Source of the DNA: DASZZY01 sp036260395
Lineage (GTDB): Bacteria; Actinomycetota; UBA4738; CALAEC01
Direction: 5' to 3'
Assembly (NCBI GenBank): GCA_036260395.1
Contig: DASZZY010000134.1
Coordinates: forward strand, 1 to 18,739
Length of the DNA: 18,739 nucleotides
The number at the start of each line of letters is the position of its first letter. Position 1 is the stretch's first letter. Position numbers and translations under genes: made by a program. Below, one piece after another: positions 1 through 7,495 of the stretch. Below the pieces are notes generated by a model. The model saw only the letters and a program-made list of their open reading frames with translations. It ran no database searches and had not been told where the DNA came from.

Positions 1-2
1 AG

Positions 3-1793
3 TGGATCTGGGTGCCGATCACCGCGATGATCGTGATCGCCCTGTTCCTCCTGTTCCCCACGGGATCCCTCCCGTCGCCACGGTGGCGCTGGGTCGCGGT
101 CCTGGGGGCCGTGTCGGTCGCGGTGGCCTCGGTCGGCGCCGCCATCAATGACCGTGTGGAGCAGTTCGGCAACATCCCCAATCCTCTGCCGTTCACCGTT
201 ACCTGGGGAGACCGGCTGCTGGAGGTCGCCATGGCCGGGTACATGGTGGCCGCCGCGGCCAGCGTGATCTCGGTGGCCCTCCGCTACCGGCGATCGTCGG
301 GAGAGGAGCGCGCCCAGCTGAAGTGGATCGTCGCCGCCGGGGCGTTCGCCGTGGTCGTGCTGGCCCTCACCCTGCCCGCCCAGTTCGTCGGGGGGAACCT
401 GGCCGAGGCGCTCGAGCTCCCCATCCTCCTCGCGTTCCTGTCGATCCCCGTGGCCGCCGGCATCGCCATCCTGAAGTACCGCCTCTTCGACATCGACGTG
501 GTCATCAACCGGGCGGTGGTCTACGCGCTGCTGGCGGCCTTCGTCACCGGCCTCTACATCGCCATCGTCGTGGGGATCGGTGCAGCGGCCGGCCGCCGCG
601 GCGGCTTCCTGCTCCCGGGACTGGCGGCCGCTGTGGTGGCGCTGGTGTTCCATCCGGCCCGGCTCCGGGCTCAGCGGTTCGCCAGCCGACTGGTGTACGG
701 GAAGCGGGCCACTCCCTACGAGGTGCTGTCCGAGTTCTCCGATCGCCTGGCGGGCTCGTACTCGGTGGATGACGTGCTCCCTCGGATGGCCCGGATCGTG
801 GGGGAGGGGAGCGGCGCTGCTCGGGCCGACGTCTGGCTCCATGTTGGCGCCGGGCTCCGGCGGACGGCCACCTGGCCAGACGGCGTTGCCGGCCGCGAGG
901 CCGTAGCGGTATCCGGCGAGGAGCTGCCAGATCTGCCCGATGCCGACCGGGCTCTGCCCGTTCGGCACCAGGGAGAGCTACTCGGCGCGTTGACGGTGGC
1001 CAAGGCCCGGGGGGAGCCGTTCCGCCCGGCCGAGGAGAAGCTGCTGGAGGACTTGGCCGCCCAGGCCGGGCTGGTCCTTCGCAACGTGCGGCTCACCGAG
1101 GAGCTCCGGGCCAATCTCGAGGAGCTGCGGGCGTCGCGGCAACGGATCGTGGCGGCCCAGGACACCGAGCGACGCCGGCTGGAACGTGACATCCACGACG
1201 GGGCGCAGCAGCAGCTCGTGGCGCTGGCGGTGAAGCTCAACCTGGCGGAGGCGCTCGTCGACCGCGAGCCGGCCAAGGCGAAGGAACTGGTGTCACAGGT
1301 CAAGGCCGAGACCACCGAGGCGCTGGAGGGGCTCCGTGACCTGGCCCGGGGGATCTACCCGCCGCTGCTCGCGGACCGCGGGTTGGTCGCCGCGCTGGAG
1401 GCCCAGGCGCGGAAGAGCGCCGTGCCCGTCACGGTCGAAGCGGACGGCGTCGGGCGCTACCCCCAGGAGGTCGAGGCGGCGATCTACTTCTGCGTTCTGG
1501 AGGCCCTTCAGAACGTGGCGAAGTACGCGAGCGACGCGCCCGCCACGGTTCGGCTCGACGCCGCGGACGGAGAGATCCGATTCGAGGTCATCGACCGGGG
1601 CCCCGGTTTCAACCCGGCGGGGACGGACGGGGGCTCCGGGCTTCAGAACATGCGGGACCGGATGGAGGCCCTGGGCGGGACGCTCGAGGTGATCTCCCGT
1701 CCGGGTGGCGGCACCACGATCAGGGGGCGGCTGCAGGCTCGGCCTCGGACGGGGTCGCCTTCCGGTGAGCCTCAGCCGGCCCCGGGGAGCTGA
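3..1793 (+). CDS. Membrane sensor histidine kinase, NarL/HisKA_3 type (5'-truncated by window edge)
   Basis: The reading frame is open to the left edge (Trp-Ile-Trp precede the first GTG at 12), so the true N-terminus lies outside. Residues below count from that GTG. About seven hydrophobic segments occupy roughly residues 1-215. A GAF-like domain follows (about 240-360), then a coiled linker and a HisKA_3 phosphoacceptor site (RDIHDGAQQQ, His395). The C-terminal HATPase_c domain has an N-box (EALQNVAKYA, Asn501), a DRGPGF loop at Asp528 and a GSGLQNMRDRM lid at 541. This is a complete kinase core expected to autophosphorylate on His and pass phosphate to a receiver. The signal is unknown; GAF and membrane segments suggest a small ligand or membrane cue. 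The nearest receiver gene is convergent at 2227-2598, so pairing is plausible but unproven. The stop overlaps the end of the opposite-strand gene by 22 nt. Confidence 0.93.
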   Translation, partial: WIWVPITAMIVIALFLLFPTGSLPSPRWRWVAVLGAVSVAVASVGAAINDRVEQFGNIPNPLPFTVTWGDRLLEVAMAGYMVAAAASVISVALRYRRSSGEERAQLKWIVAAGAFAVVVLALTLPAQFVGGNLAEALELPILLAFLSIPVAAGIAILKYRLFDIDVVINRAVVYALLAAFVTGLYIAIVVGIGAAAGRRGGFLLPGLAAAVVALVFHPARLRAQRFASRLVYGKRATPYEVLSEFSDRLAGSYSVDDVLPRMARIVGEGSGAARADVWLHVGAGLRRTATWPDGVAGREAVAVSGEELPDLPDADRALPVRHQGELLGALTVAKARGEPFRPAEEKLLEDLAAQAGLVLRNVRLTEELRANLEELRASRQRIVAAQDTERRRLERDIHDGAQQQLVALAVKLNLAEALVDREPAKAKELVSQVKAETTEALEGLRDLARGIYPPLLADRGLVAALEAQARKSAVPVTVEADGVGRYPQEVEAAIYFCVLEALQNVAKYASDAPATVRLDAADGEIRFEVIDRGPGFNPAGTDGGSGLQNMRDRMEALGGTLEVISRPGGGTTIRGRLQARPRTGSPSGEPQPAPGS

Positions 1794-2221
1794 CCCCCGG
1801 TATCGATCCGGTCCTGGACCTCCCGGAGCCGCTCCGCCATCCGCTCCAGCAGGACGACGGCCAGGCTGGGGTTGGCCATCAAGAAGGCCTTGAAGTCGAC
1901 CGCGTGGATGATGAGGACGTCGACCGATTCGGCCGCGGTGACGGTCGCCGACCGCGGCTTCGTGGAGATCAGCGACATCTCGCCGAAGAACTCCCCGGGG
2001 CCCAGGGCGTGGATCTTGCCACCGACGTCGACGTTGGCGGTGCCAGAGACCACAAGGAACAGCCCACCACCGAAGGTACCCTTGGTCACGATGGGCTCGC
2101 CCGCCGCATACCGCTTCCGCTTTCCGATCCGAGCGATGCGGGACAGGTCGGCGGACATCAGTCCTGACAGGAGCGGCACTTCCCTGAGGGCCTCGGCCGC
2201 GATGGACTGACTGTCCTCCAC
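1772..2221 (-). CDS. Stand-alone cyclic nucleotide-binding domain protein
   Basis: The 149-residue product is almost only a CRP-type cNMP-binding domain. It has an N-terminal helix (EVPLLSGLMSADLSRIARI), a beta-roll and the phosphate-binding cassette GEFFGEMSLISTKPRSATV. Glu81 and Arg90 match the ribose- and phosphate-contacting residues of CRP. A C-terminal helix ends at LREVQDRIDTG. There is no helix-turn-helix, so it cannot act as a CRP-like DNA-binding regulator by itself. I chose GTG 2221 because it starts five nt after the stop of the upstream receiver gene; the open frame extends to 2311 but would lie inside that gene. The two are probably cotranscribed. The 3' end overlaps the convergent histidine kinase gene. 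The ligand (cAMP, cGMP or none) cannot be told from sequence. Confidence 0.88.
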   Translation of the reverse strand: MEDSQSIAAEALREVPLLSGLMSADLSRIARIGKRKRYAAGEPIVTKGTFGGGLFLVVSGTANVDVGGKIHALGPGEFFGEMSLISTKPRSATVTAAESVDVLIIHAVDFKAFLMANPSLAVVLLERMAERLREVQDRIDTGGQLPGAG

Positions 2222-2226
2222 GGGGC

Positions 2227-2598
2227 TCAGCCGGCGGAGGCCGCGGCCCAGGCCTCGGAGAGCCGGTCCGGATCGAACTCCGACTTGGGGATGTAGGCCG
2301 CGGCGCCGCACTCAGCGGCCCGGGGCGCGTACTCGTCGGCCTCGTACGTGGAGACCAGCAGGACCACGACGCTGTGCCGGTCCGCCAGGATCCGCCGCGT
2401 GGCCTCGATCCCGTCGATCCCCGGCAGGTTGACGTCCATCAGGACCAGGTCGGGGTCGAGCTCCGCCGCCGCCTCCACCGCTGCCTCGCCCGTCTCGGAC
2501 TCGCCGGCCACCTCGAAGCCGTCGGTGGCCTCCACCACGGCGCGCGCGGCCATCCGGAAGGGCTCCTGGTCGTCCACGATGAGGACGCGCGTGACCAT
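2227..2598 (-). CDS. Single-domain response regulator (receiver only)
   Basis: This 123-residue protein is a complete CheY-like receiver with no output domain. The acidic pocket is Asp9-Asp10, the phosphoacceptor is Asp55 in LVLMDVNLPG, the switch Ser/Thr is at 83-84 (VSTYEADE) and the conserved Lys is Lys105 (YIPKSEF). The sequence is closest in style to NarL/FixJ receivers, which usually continue into a LuxR-type HTH; here the protein stops at the end of the last receiver helix. ATG 2598 is preceded by GGAGG at 2607-2603, four nt away, which supports the start. It is followed by the cNMP-domain gene on the same strand. Likely roles are phosphate relay or allosteric control of a partner; a partner kinase could be the HisKA_3 kinase encoded convergently. 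Confidence 0.93.
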   Translation of the reverse strand: MVTRVLIVDDQEPFRMAARAVVEATDGFEVAGESETGEAAVEAAAELDPDLVLMDVNLPGIDGIEATRRILADRHSVVVLLVSTYEADEYAPRAAECGAAAYIPKSEFDPDRLSEAWAAASAG

Positions 2599-2654
2599 CG
2601 TGCCTCCAGCCTCACACGGGGCGGCACGAACGGGAAGGATGCCTCCACCACGGT

Positions 2655-2680
2655 CCGGAGGGATGCCCGCATCCCCCCGG
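2655..2680 (-). terminator. Hairpin after the EF-G2 gene
   Basis: The 26 bases form one inverted repeat: four outer pairs (CCGG/CCGG), one A-C mismatch, then GGGATG pairing with CATCCC around a 4-base loop. It starts 6 bases beyond the EF-G2 stop, in the 87-base gap before the receiver gene. There is no T-tract, as is common for actinobacterial terminators. It may separate the two transcription units. Confidence 0.55.
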
Positions 2681-2685
2681 CCGGC

Positions 2686-4770
2686 TCACCGGTGGGCCTC
2701 TTCCTTCTCGCGCTGGGCGGCGGCCAGGACCTTCTCGGCCAGGTGGGCGGGGACCTCCTCGTAGTGGGAGAACGTCATCGTGAACAGCCCTCGGCCGCCG
2801 GTGATCGACCGGAGGTCGATGGCGTACCGGGTCATCTCCGCCTGGGGGACCTGGGCCTTGATCCGGGTCTTCCCGGTGCCGGTGGGCTCCATGCCGAGCA
2901 CCCGCCCCCGCTTGGCGTTGAGGTCGCCGATGATGTCGCCGGTCTGGGAGTCGGGGACCACGACGTCGACGTCGACCACCGGCTCCAGCAGCACCACCCC
3001 GGCCTTCTGGGCGGCCTCCTTCAGCGCCAGCGACCCGGCGATCTGGAACACCATGTCCGAGGAGTCGACCGGGTGGAACTTCCCGTCGTAGAGCGTGACC
3101 CGGAGGTCCACCATCTGATGGCCGCTGGTGCCGGTCGCCATGGCCTTGACGATGCCCTTCTCCACCGACGGGATGAACTGGCTGGGGATCACGCCCCCGA
3201 CGATCTTGTTCACGAACTCGAACCCCGCCCCCCGCTCCAGCGGCTCGACGTCGATGTGGCAGATCCCGTACTGGCCGTGGCCGCCGCTCTGCTTCACGTG
3301 GCGCCCCATGGCCTGGACCTTGGTCCGGAGTGTCTCCTTGTACGGCACGTGGGCCGGATGCGTGTTGACCCCGACCCCGAACTTCCGCTGCATCCGCTCG
3401 GTCATCACGTCCACGTGGGTCTCGCCCATCCCGTACATCACGGTCTCGTTGGTGTCCGGGTGGCGCTCGACGCGGAAGGTGGGGTCCTCCTCCTGCAGCC
3501 GGGCGAACGCGCTCGAGAGCTTCTCCTCGTCGCCCTGGGTCTTCGGCTCGACGGCGACCGCGTACAGGGGCTCGGGCAGCTCCAGCGCCGGGACGGTCAC
3601 GGGCGCGTCCTTGGTCGACAGCGTGTCGCCGGTGTGGGTGTGGGACAGCTTGGCCACCCCGCCGATGTCCCCGGCGGGGACCTCGGCCACGGCCTCGTGG
3701 TCCTTGCCCCGCATCGTGAACAGCTGGCCGACCCGCTCGTCGGCTCGCTGGGTGGCGTTGTGGACGCTGGAGTCGGGCCGCACCCGCCCCGAGTAGACGC
3801 GGAACAGGCTGATCCGGCCGACGTAGGGGTCGGAGACGGTCTTGAAGACGAACGCGGCCAGCGGACCGCCGGGGTCGGCGGGCCGCTCCTGCTCCTCGCC
3901 GCCCGCGGTCATGACCCGCACCGGCGGGCGGTCGGCGGGCGAGGGGAACGCGTCGACCAGGAGGTCGGCCAGCCGGTCGACGCCGATGGCCTTGGTCGCG
4001 GCCCCGCACACCACCGGGGCGAACTTGGCGTCGGCCACCCCGGCCTTGACGCCCCGGACGATCTCGTCCTCGGACAGCTCGCCCTCCTCGAGGTACTTCT
4101 CGAGGAGCGAATCGTCCGCCTCGGCGACCGCCTCGTCCAGCTTCTCGCGGTACGGCTCGGCCTTCCCGGCGATGTCGTCGGGCCAGTCGCTCTCCTGTCC
4201 CCTAGGGCCGTCGGGGTAGCGGTAGGCGCGCTTCGACAGCAAGTCGGCCAGCCCCTCGAAGTCGTGCTCCTCGCCGATCGGGAACTGGAGCGGCGCGACC
4301 TGGGTGCCGAAGGCCTCGACCAGCTGCTCGAGCGTCCGCTGGAACGACGCCCGCTCCCGGTCCAGCTTGTTGACGAAGAACGCCCGCGGGAGCCCGGCTT
4401 CGACGGCCAGCTCCCACACCACCTCGTGCTGGACCTCGACGCCGTCCACGGCGGACACGACGAACAGGCACGCGTCGGCCGCCCGCAGCGCCGCCCGCAC
4501 GTCGCCGATGAAGTCGGCGTACCCGGGCGCGTCAAGCACGTTCAGCTTGACGCCCCGCCACTCGACCGGGGCGAGCGCGAGCGACACGCTGATGCCGCGC
4601 TTGACCTCCTCGGGCTCGAAGTCGCTCACGGTGTTGCCGTCCTGGGTCGTCCCCATCCGGGTGATCGACCCCGCCGCGAACAGCAGGGCCTCGGCGAGCG
4701 TCGTCTTGCCGGTCCCCCCGTGGCCGACCAGGAGGACGTTGCGGATCGCGGAGGGCTCGTAGGTCTTCAC
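2686..4770 (-). CDS. fusA2: Elongation factor G-like GTPase, EF-G2 family
   Basis: The 694-residue product has the full EF-G domain layout. The G domain has a P-loop GHGGTGKT (16-23), a switch I region ending RGIS (58-61), switch II DAPGY (80-84) and NKLD (134-137). Domains II-III follow, then domain IV with KQSGGHGQYG and the domain V end (LRSITGGRGLFTMTFSHYEE). In canonical EF-G switch II reads DTPGH, and that His is needed for GTP hydrolysis; here it is Tyr. This matches the EF-G2 paralogues of actinobacteria (FusA2), whose role is unclear and which, as I recall for the mycobacterial one, lack ribosome-stimulated GTPase activity. Start GTG 4770 has GGGAG at 4783-4779 and a TATAAT box upstream. 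It is monocistronic, ended by the hairpin at 2655-2680. Confidence 0.95.
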   Translation of the reverse strand: MKTYEPSAIRNVLLVGHGGTGKTTLAEALLFAAGSITRMGTTQDGNTVSDFEPEEVKRGISVSLALAPVEWRGVKLNVLDAPGYADFIGDVRAALRAADACLFVVSAVDGVEVQHEVVWELAVEAGLPRAFFVNKLDRERASFQRTLEQLVEAFGTQVAPLQFPIGEEHDFEGLADLLSKRAYRYPDGPRGQESDWPDDIAGKAEPYREKLDEAVAEADDSLLEKYLEEGELSEDEIVRGVKAGVADAKFAPVVCGAATKAIGVDRLADLLVDAFPSPADRPPVRVMTAGGEEQERPADPGGPLAAFVFKTVSDPYVGRISLFRVYSGRVRPDSSVHNATQRADERVGQLFTMRGKDHEAVAEVPAGDIGGVAKLSHTHTGDTLSTKDAPVTVPALELPEPLYAVAVEPKTQGDEEKLSSAFARLQEEDPTFRVERHPDTNETVMYGMGETHVDVMTERMQRKFGVGVNTHPAHVPYKETLRTKVQAMGRHVKQSGGHGQYGICHIDVEPLERGAGFEFVNKIVGGVIPSQFIPSVEKGIVKAMATGTSGHQMVDLRVTLYDGKFHPVDSSDMVFQIAGSLALKEAAQKAGVVLLEPVVDVDVVVPDSQTGDIIGDLNAKRGRVLGMEPTGTGKTRIKAQVPQAEMTRYAIDLRSITGGRGLFTMTFSHYEEVPAHLAEKVLAAAQREKEEAHR

Positions 4771-4808
4771 GTGATCGGCTCCCAGATCTCGAGGGCTGCG
4801 AAGTCCCG

Positions 4809-4814
4809 ATTATA
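4809..4814 (-). promoter_or_regulatory. -10 box for the EF-G2 gene
   Basis: A perfect TATAAT lies on the minus strand about 38 bases upstream of the GTG start. It predicts a short leader that carries the GGGAG ribosome-binding site. No good -35 hexamer is visible at 16-18 bases. Confidence 0.5.
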
Positions 4815-4862
4815 GTTGGGCCCCCTCGGGGCCGGTCCGGGGGCCCGGGAGAGCGGAAGTGC

Positions 4863-4868
4863 TACGCT
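4863..4868 (+). promoter_or_regulatory. -10 box of the PIM-lipid operon (leaderless)
   Basis: TACGCT ends 10 bases before ATG 4879, which places the transcription start at or next to the start codon. No ribosome-binding site or clear -35 is present. This is the usual look of a leaderless actinobacterial promoter and supports the ATG over the TTG at 4816. Confidence 0.45.
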
Positions 4869-4878
4869 CCCGTCCCCG

Positions 4879-5430
4879 ATGGAAGGCGATGCTGCCGCCG
4901 GCGTCTCCGGGGAGCCACGCGTCCGAGCGGCCGCCATCCTGTCGCTGATCGCCGCCGCGGCGGTCCTCGCCGCCCTCGCCGCGGCCCTGATCTTGGTGGG
5001 CCGGGAGACGCCGGCGGGCGTGGGGGTGGCCGGCGCCGGCGCGTTGCTCATCCTGGCCGGCATCCGGGCCCGGGAGGCCAAGTCAGCGCGGCTGGCGTTC
5101 GCCGACGCCAGCCTGGAGCGAGCGGTGGACGCCGTGATCCTGGGGGCGGTGGCCTGGGCGGAGATCGGCGCCCGGCCGCTCGTCTCAGCCGCCGCGCTCG
5201 TGGCCCTGGGGGCCTCCTACCTGGCCGCGTACCTCCGGGCCAAGTCGAGCGGGCTCGGGTTCCCGCTGGGCGACTCCCTGATCGTCCGCTCGGTGCGGTG
5301 GACGATCGTGGCGCTCGGCCTGGTGTTCCCCTCGCTGCTCCAGCTGGCGCTGTGGGTCTCGGCCGCCGTGTCGGTCCAGCTCATCGTCCGGCACGCCTCG
5401 GCCGTCGCCCGGGTACCCGAGGGCCGGTGA
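4879..5430 (+). CDS. Degenerate CDP-alcohol phosphatidyltransferase (PgsA1-like), probable pseudoenzyme
   Basis: This 183-residue, all-helical membrane protein has about five to six hydrophobic segments. It sits where pgsA1 (phosphatidylinositol-phosphate synthase) sits in actinobacteria, directly before patA and pimA. Its middle and C-terminus resemble PgsA1 (SYLAAYLRAKSSGLGF, then LIVRSVRWTIVALGL). The family active site is D1xxD2GxxAR...G...D3xxxD4. Here the aligned segment is ILAGIRAREAKSARLAFADASLER: D1 is Leu57, D2 is Ala60, the Gly before D3 is Leu72, D4 is Glu80, and only Gly61, Ala64-Arg65 and Asp76 remain. The metal-binding Asp set is therefore broken, so normal PIP synthase activity is unlikely. 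ATG 4879 is chosen because of the -10 at 4863; TTG 4816 would add 21 unlikely residues. The stop overlaps the patA start (GTGA). A scaffold or subunit role is inference. Confidence 0.75.
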   Translation: MEGDAAAGVSGEPRVRAAAILSLIAAAAVLAALAAALILVGRETPAGVGVAGAGALLILAGIRAREAKSARLAFADASLERAVDAVILGAVAWAEIGARPLVSAAALVALGASYLAAYLRAKSSGLGFPLGDSLIVRSVRWTIVALGLVFPSLLQLALWVSAAVSVQLIVRHASAVARVPEGR

Positions 5431-6401
5431 GCGCCTCGCGCGGCGAGTCGGCCCGCGAGCGCATCGCGTACGCGGTCTACGCGTCGGCCCAGCGGGCGGC
5501 GATCGCCCTGCCCGAGAGCGTCGGCCGGCGGCTGTTCGCGCTGGCCGGTTCCGCGGCGTTCCACGTGGCGCCCCGGACCCGCCGGGTGGTCGAGGCCAAC
5601 CTCGCCACGGTCCTCGGCACCGACCCCGGGGCGCCGATCCTCCGGGAGGCCACGCGTGAGGCCTTCCTCTCCTACGCTCGCTACTGGTACGACGCTTTCC
5701 ACGTCCGAGCGCTGTCCGACGCCGAGTTCATGGGCCGGGTGCGCGCCGAGGGCCGCGAGCACCTGGAACGGGCCATGGTCGAGGGCCACGGCGCGGTCGT
5801 GGCCCTGCCGCACCTCGGGAACTGGGACGCCGCGGGGAAGTGGGTGTATCTCTCCGGCTGGAAGATCACCGCGGTTGCCGAGCTGCTGCGTCCGGAGCGG
5901 CTGTTCGAGCTGTTCGTCCAGCATCGGCAGGCGCTCGGGCTGGGCATCGTCCCGCTCCACGACACCACCAGCGTCGGCCAGGAGCTCGCCCGGCTGCTGG
6001 CTGAGAACGAGGTCATCGCGCTGGTGGCCGACCGGAACCTGAAGGGGACCGGCGTGGAGGTCGAGATGTTCGGCGCCACGCGCCGGATGCCGGCCGGACC
6101 GGCGCTCCTGGCGCTGCTGGCGGGCGTCCCCCTGCTGCCCTGCGCGGTCTACGACACCGAGGAGGGCTGGGTGATCGTCATCAACCCGCCGCTCGAGATC
6201 GAGCGCACCGACCACCTCCGCTCGGACGTGACCGCCTTGACCCGCCGCCTGGCCCGCGAGTTCGAGCGGGCGATCGCCGCAGCCCCGACGCAGTGGCACA
6301 TGTTCCAGCCCGCCTGGGAGGACGGGGCCACCCGGGCCGGACCCGCCGAGGCGGGCGGCAGCCTGGACGCCACGCCCGCCGCCGGGTCCGCGGACGCGTG
6401 A
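5427..6401 (+). CDS. patA: Phosphatidylinositol mannoside acyltransferase (LpxL/HtrB family)
   Basis: The 324-residue product carries the lysophospholipid acyltransferase signature HX4D as HLGNWD (His129, Asp134). Typical family blocks follow: VADRNLKGTGVEVEMFG, then PAGPALLALLAGVPLLPC and a C-terminal PTQWHMFQPAW. It lacks a strong N-terminal membrane anchor but has hydrophobic stretches as in PatA. The family moves acyl chains onto sugar lipids at the inner membrane face; by position before pimA the substrate is most likely PIM1 or PIM2. GTG 5427 overlaps the upstream stop by 4 nt (GTGA) and its own stop overlaps the pimA GTG in the same way, so the three genes are translationally coupled. 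The open frame extends upstream to 5298 but would lie inside the PgsA1-like gene. About 25 C-terminal residues rich in Ala/Gly look like a non-conserved tail. Confidence 0.9.
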   Translation: MSASRGESARERIAYAVYASAQRAAIALPESVGRRLFALAGSAAFHVAPRTRRVVEANLATVLGTDPGAPILREATREAFLSYARYWYDAFHVRALSDAEFMGRVRAEGREHLERAMVEGHGAVVALPHLGNWDAAGKWVYLSGWKITAVAELLRPERLFELFVQHRQALGLGIVPLHDTTSVGQELARLLAENEVIALVADRNLKGTGVEVEMFGATRRMPAGPALLALLAGVPLLPCAVYDTEEGWVIVINPPLEIERTDHLRSDVTALTRRLAREFERAIAAAPTQWHMFQPAWEDGATRAGPAEAGGSLDATPAAGSADA

Positions 6402-7495
6402 AGGTCCTGCTGGTCTGCCCGTACGCCTGGGACGCGCCCGGGGGCGTCCAGGTCCACGTCCGCGAGCTGGGCGCCCGGCTCCGGGAGCGGGGCCACGAGG
6501 TCCGCGCGCTCGGCCCGGCCCTCGGAACGGCCGGCGAGGACGGGACCGATGTGGTCGGGCGAGCGATCCGCGTGCCGTACCAGGGGACGGTGGCGCCGAT
6601 CTGCTTCTCGGCGGGATCGTTCGCCCGGATCCGGAGGGCGATCACGGAGCTGCGGCCCGACGTCGTCCATGTCCACGAGCCGCTGGTGCCCTCGGCGTCC
6701 ATGCTCGCGGTGCTGGCGGGCGGGCGGCCCGCGGTGGCCACGTTCCACGCCCACGCCGAGCGCTCGCGCCTGCTGGACGTCGCGGCACCGCTCGTCCGCC
6801 CGGTCTGGCGGCGGCTCGATGCCAGGATCGCGGTATCCCGGGCGGCCGCCTCCTTCGTCGGCTCGCGGCTGGGGGACCGGATCGCCGTGATCCCCAACGG
6901 CGTCGACGTCGAGCGGTTCGCGACGGGTTCGGCCGCCGAGGACCTGCCCGCGGGCCGGCGGATACTGTGGGTCGGGCGCCTCGACCGGCAGAAGGGCTTC
7001 CCGGTTGCCGTGCGGGCCTTCGCCGAGCTCGCGGCCCGGGAGCCGGACCTGTGGCTGGTGGTCGGCGGGGAGGGGCGCGACCGGTCGGCGCTCGACGCGC
7101 TGAGCGCCGACGTGCGGGAGCGGGTCGTGATGCTGGGGGCAGTGTCCCGCGACCGCCTGCCCGCCTATCACGCCGGCGCGGACGTGTTCGTCAGCCCCGC
7201 GCTGGGCCAGGAGAGCTTCGGGCTGGTCCTCGTCGAGGCCATGGCCGCCGGGGTCCCGGTCGTGGCCACCGACATCGCGGGGTACCGCGAGGTGGTCCGC
7301 GACGGCGTCGACGGGCTCCTGGTGCCCCCCGGGGACCACGCCGCGCTGGCGTCCGCGGTGCGGCGGGTGCTGTCCGAGCCCGCGCTCGCGGGATCGCTCC
7401 GGGTGGCGGGACGGGCCCGTGCCGCGAGCTACGACTGGGGCGCCGTCGTGGAGCGGATCGAGGAGGTGTACCGCGGCGTCGCCCGAGCCGCCTGA
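6398..7495 (+). CDS. pimA: Phosphatidylinositol alpha-mannosyltransferase (GT4 family)
   Basis: The 365-residue product has a GT-B fold of family GT4. The N-terminal domain opens with KVLLVCPYAWDAPGGVQVHV; Tyr9 and Gly16 occupy positions used by mycobacterial PimA. The C-terminal GDP-mannose site has VGRLDRQKG (Arg194, Lys199) and the EX7E motif ESFGLVLVE (Glu272, Glu280). The length is close to the roughly 375-residue PimA. It should transfer the first mannose from GDP-mannose to phosphatidylinositol at the cytoplasmic face of the membrane. GTG 6398 overlaps the patA stop by 4 nt. The GT4 family is broad, so another PI or lipid glycosyltransferase cannot be excluded, but the patA neighbour and the PimA-like N-terminus make PimA the best call. 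Confidence 0.9.
   Translation: MKVLLVCPYAWDAPGGVQVHVRELGARLRERGHEVRALGPALGTAGEDGTDVVGRAIRVPYQGTVAPICFSAGSFARIRRAITELRPDVVHVHEPLVPSASMLAVLAGGRPAVATFHAHAERSRLLDVAAPLVRPVWRRLDARIAVSRAAASFVGSRLGDRIAVIPNGVDVERFATGSAAEDLPAGRRILWVGRLDRQKGFPVAVRAFAELAAREPDLWLVVGGEGRDRSALDALSADVRERVVMLGAVSRDRLPAYHAGADVFVSPALGQESFGLVLVEAMAAGVPVVATDIAGYREVVRDGVDGLLVPPGDHAALASAVRRVLSEPALAGSLRVAGRARAASYDWGAVVERIEEVYRGVARAA

Noticed and set aside
2374..4815. An 813-codon open frame antisense to the EF-G2 gene
   Set aside because: It mirrors a gene with clear EF-G motifs; its translation is low-complexity (His/Asp/Gly/Leu/Val/Arg-rich) with no family signature. Long antisense frames are expected at this GC content.
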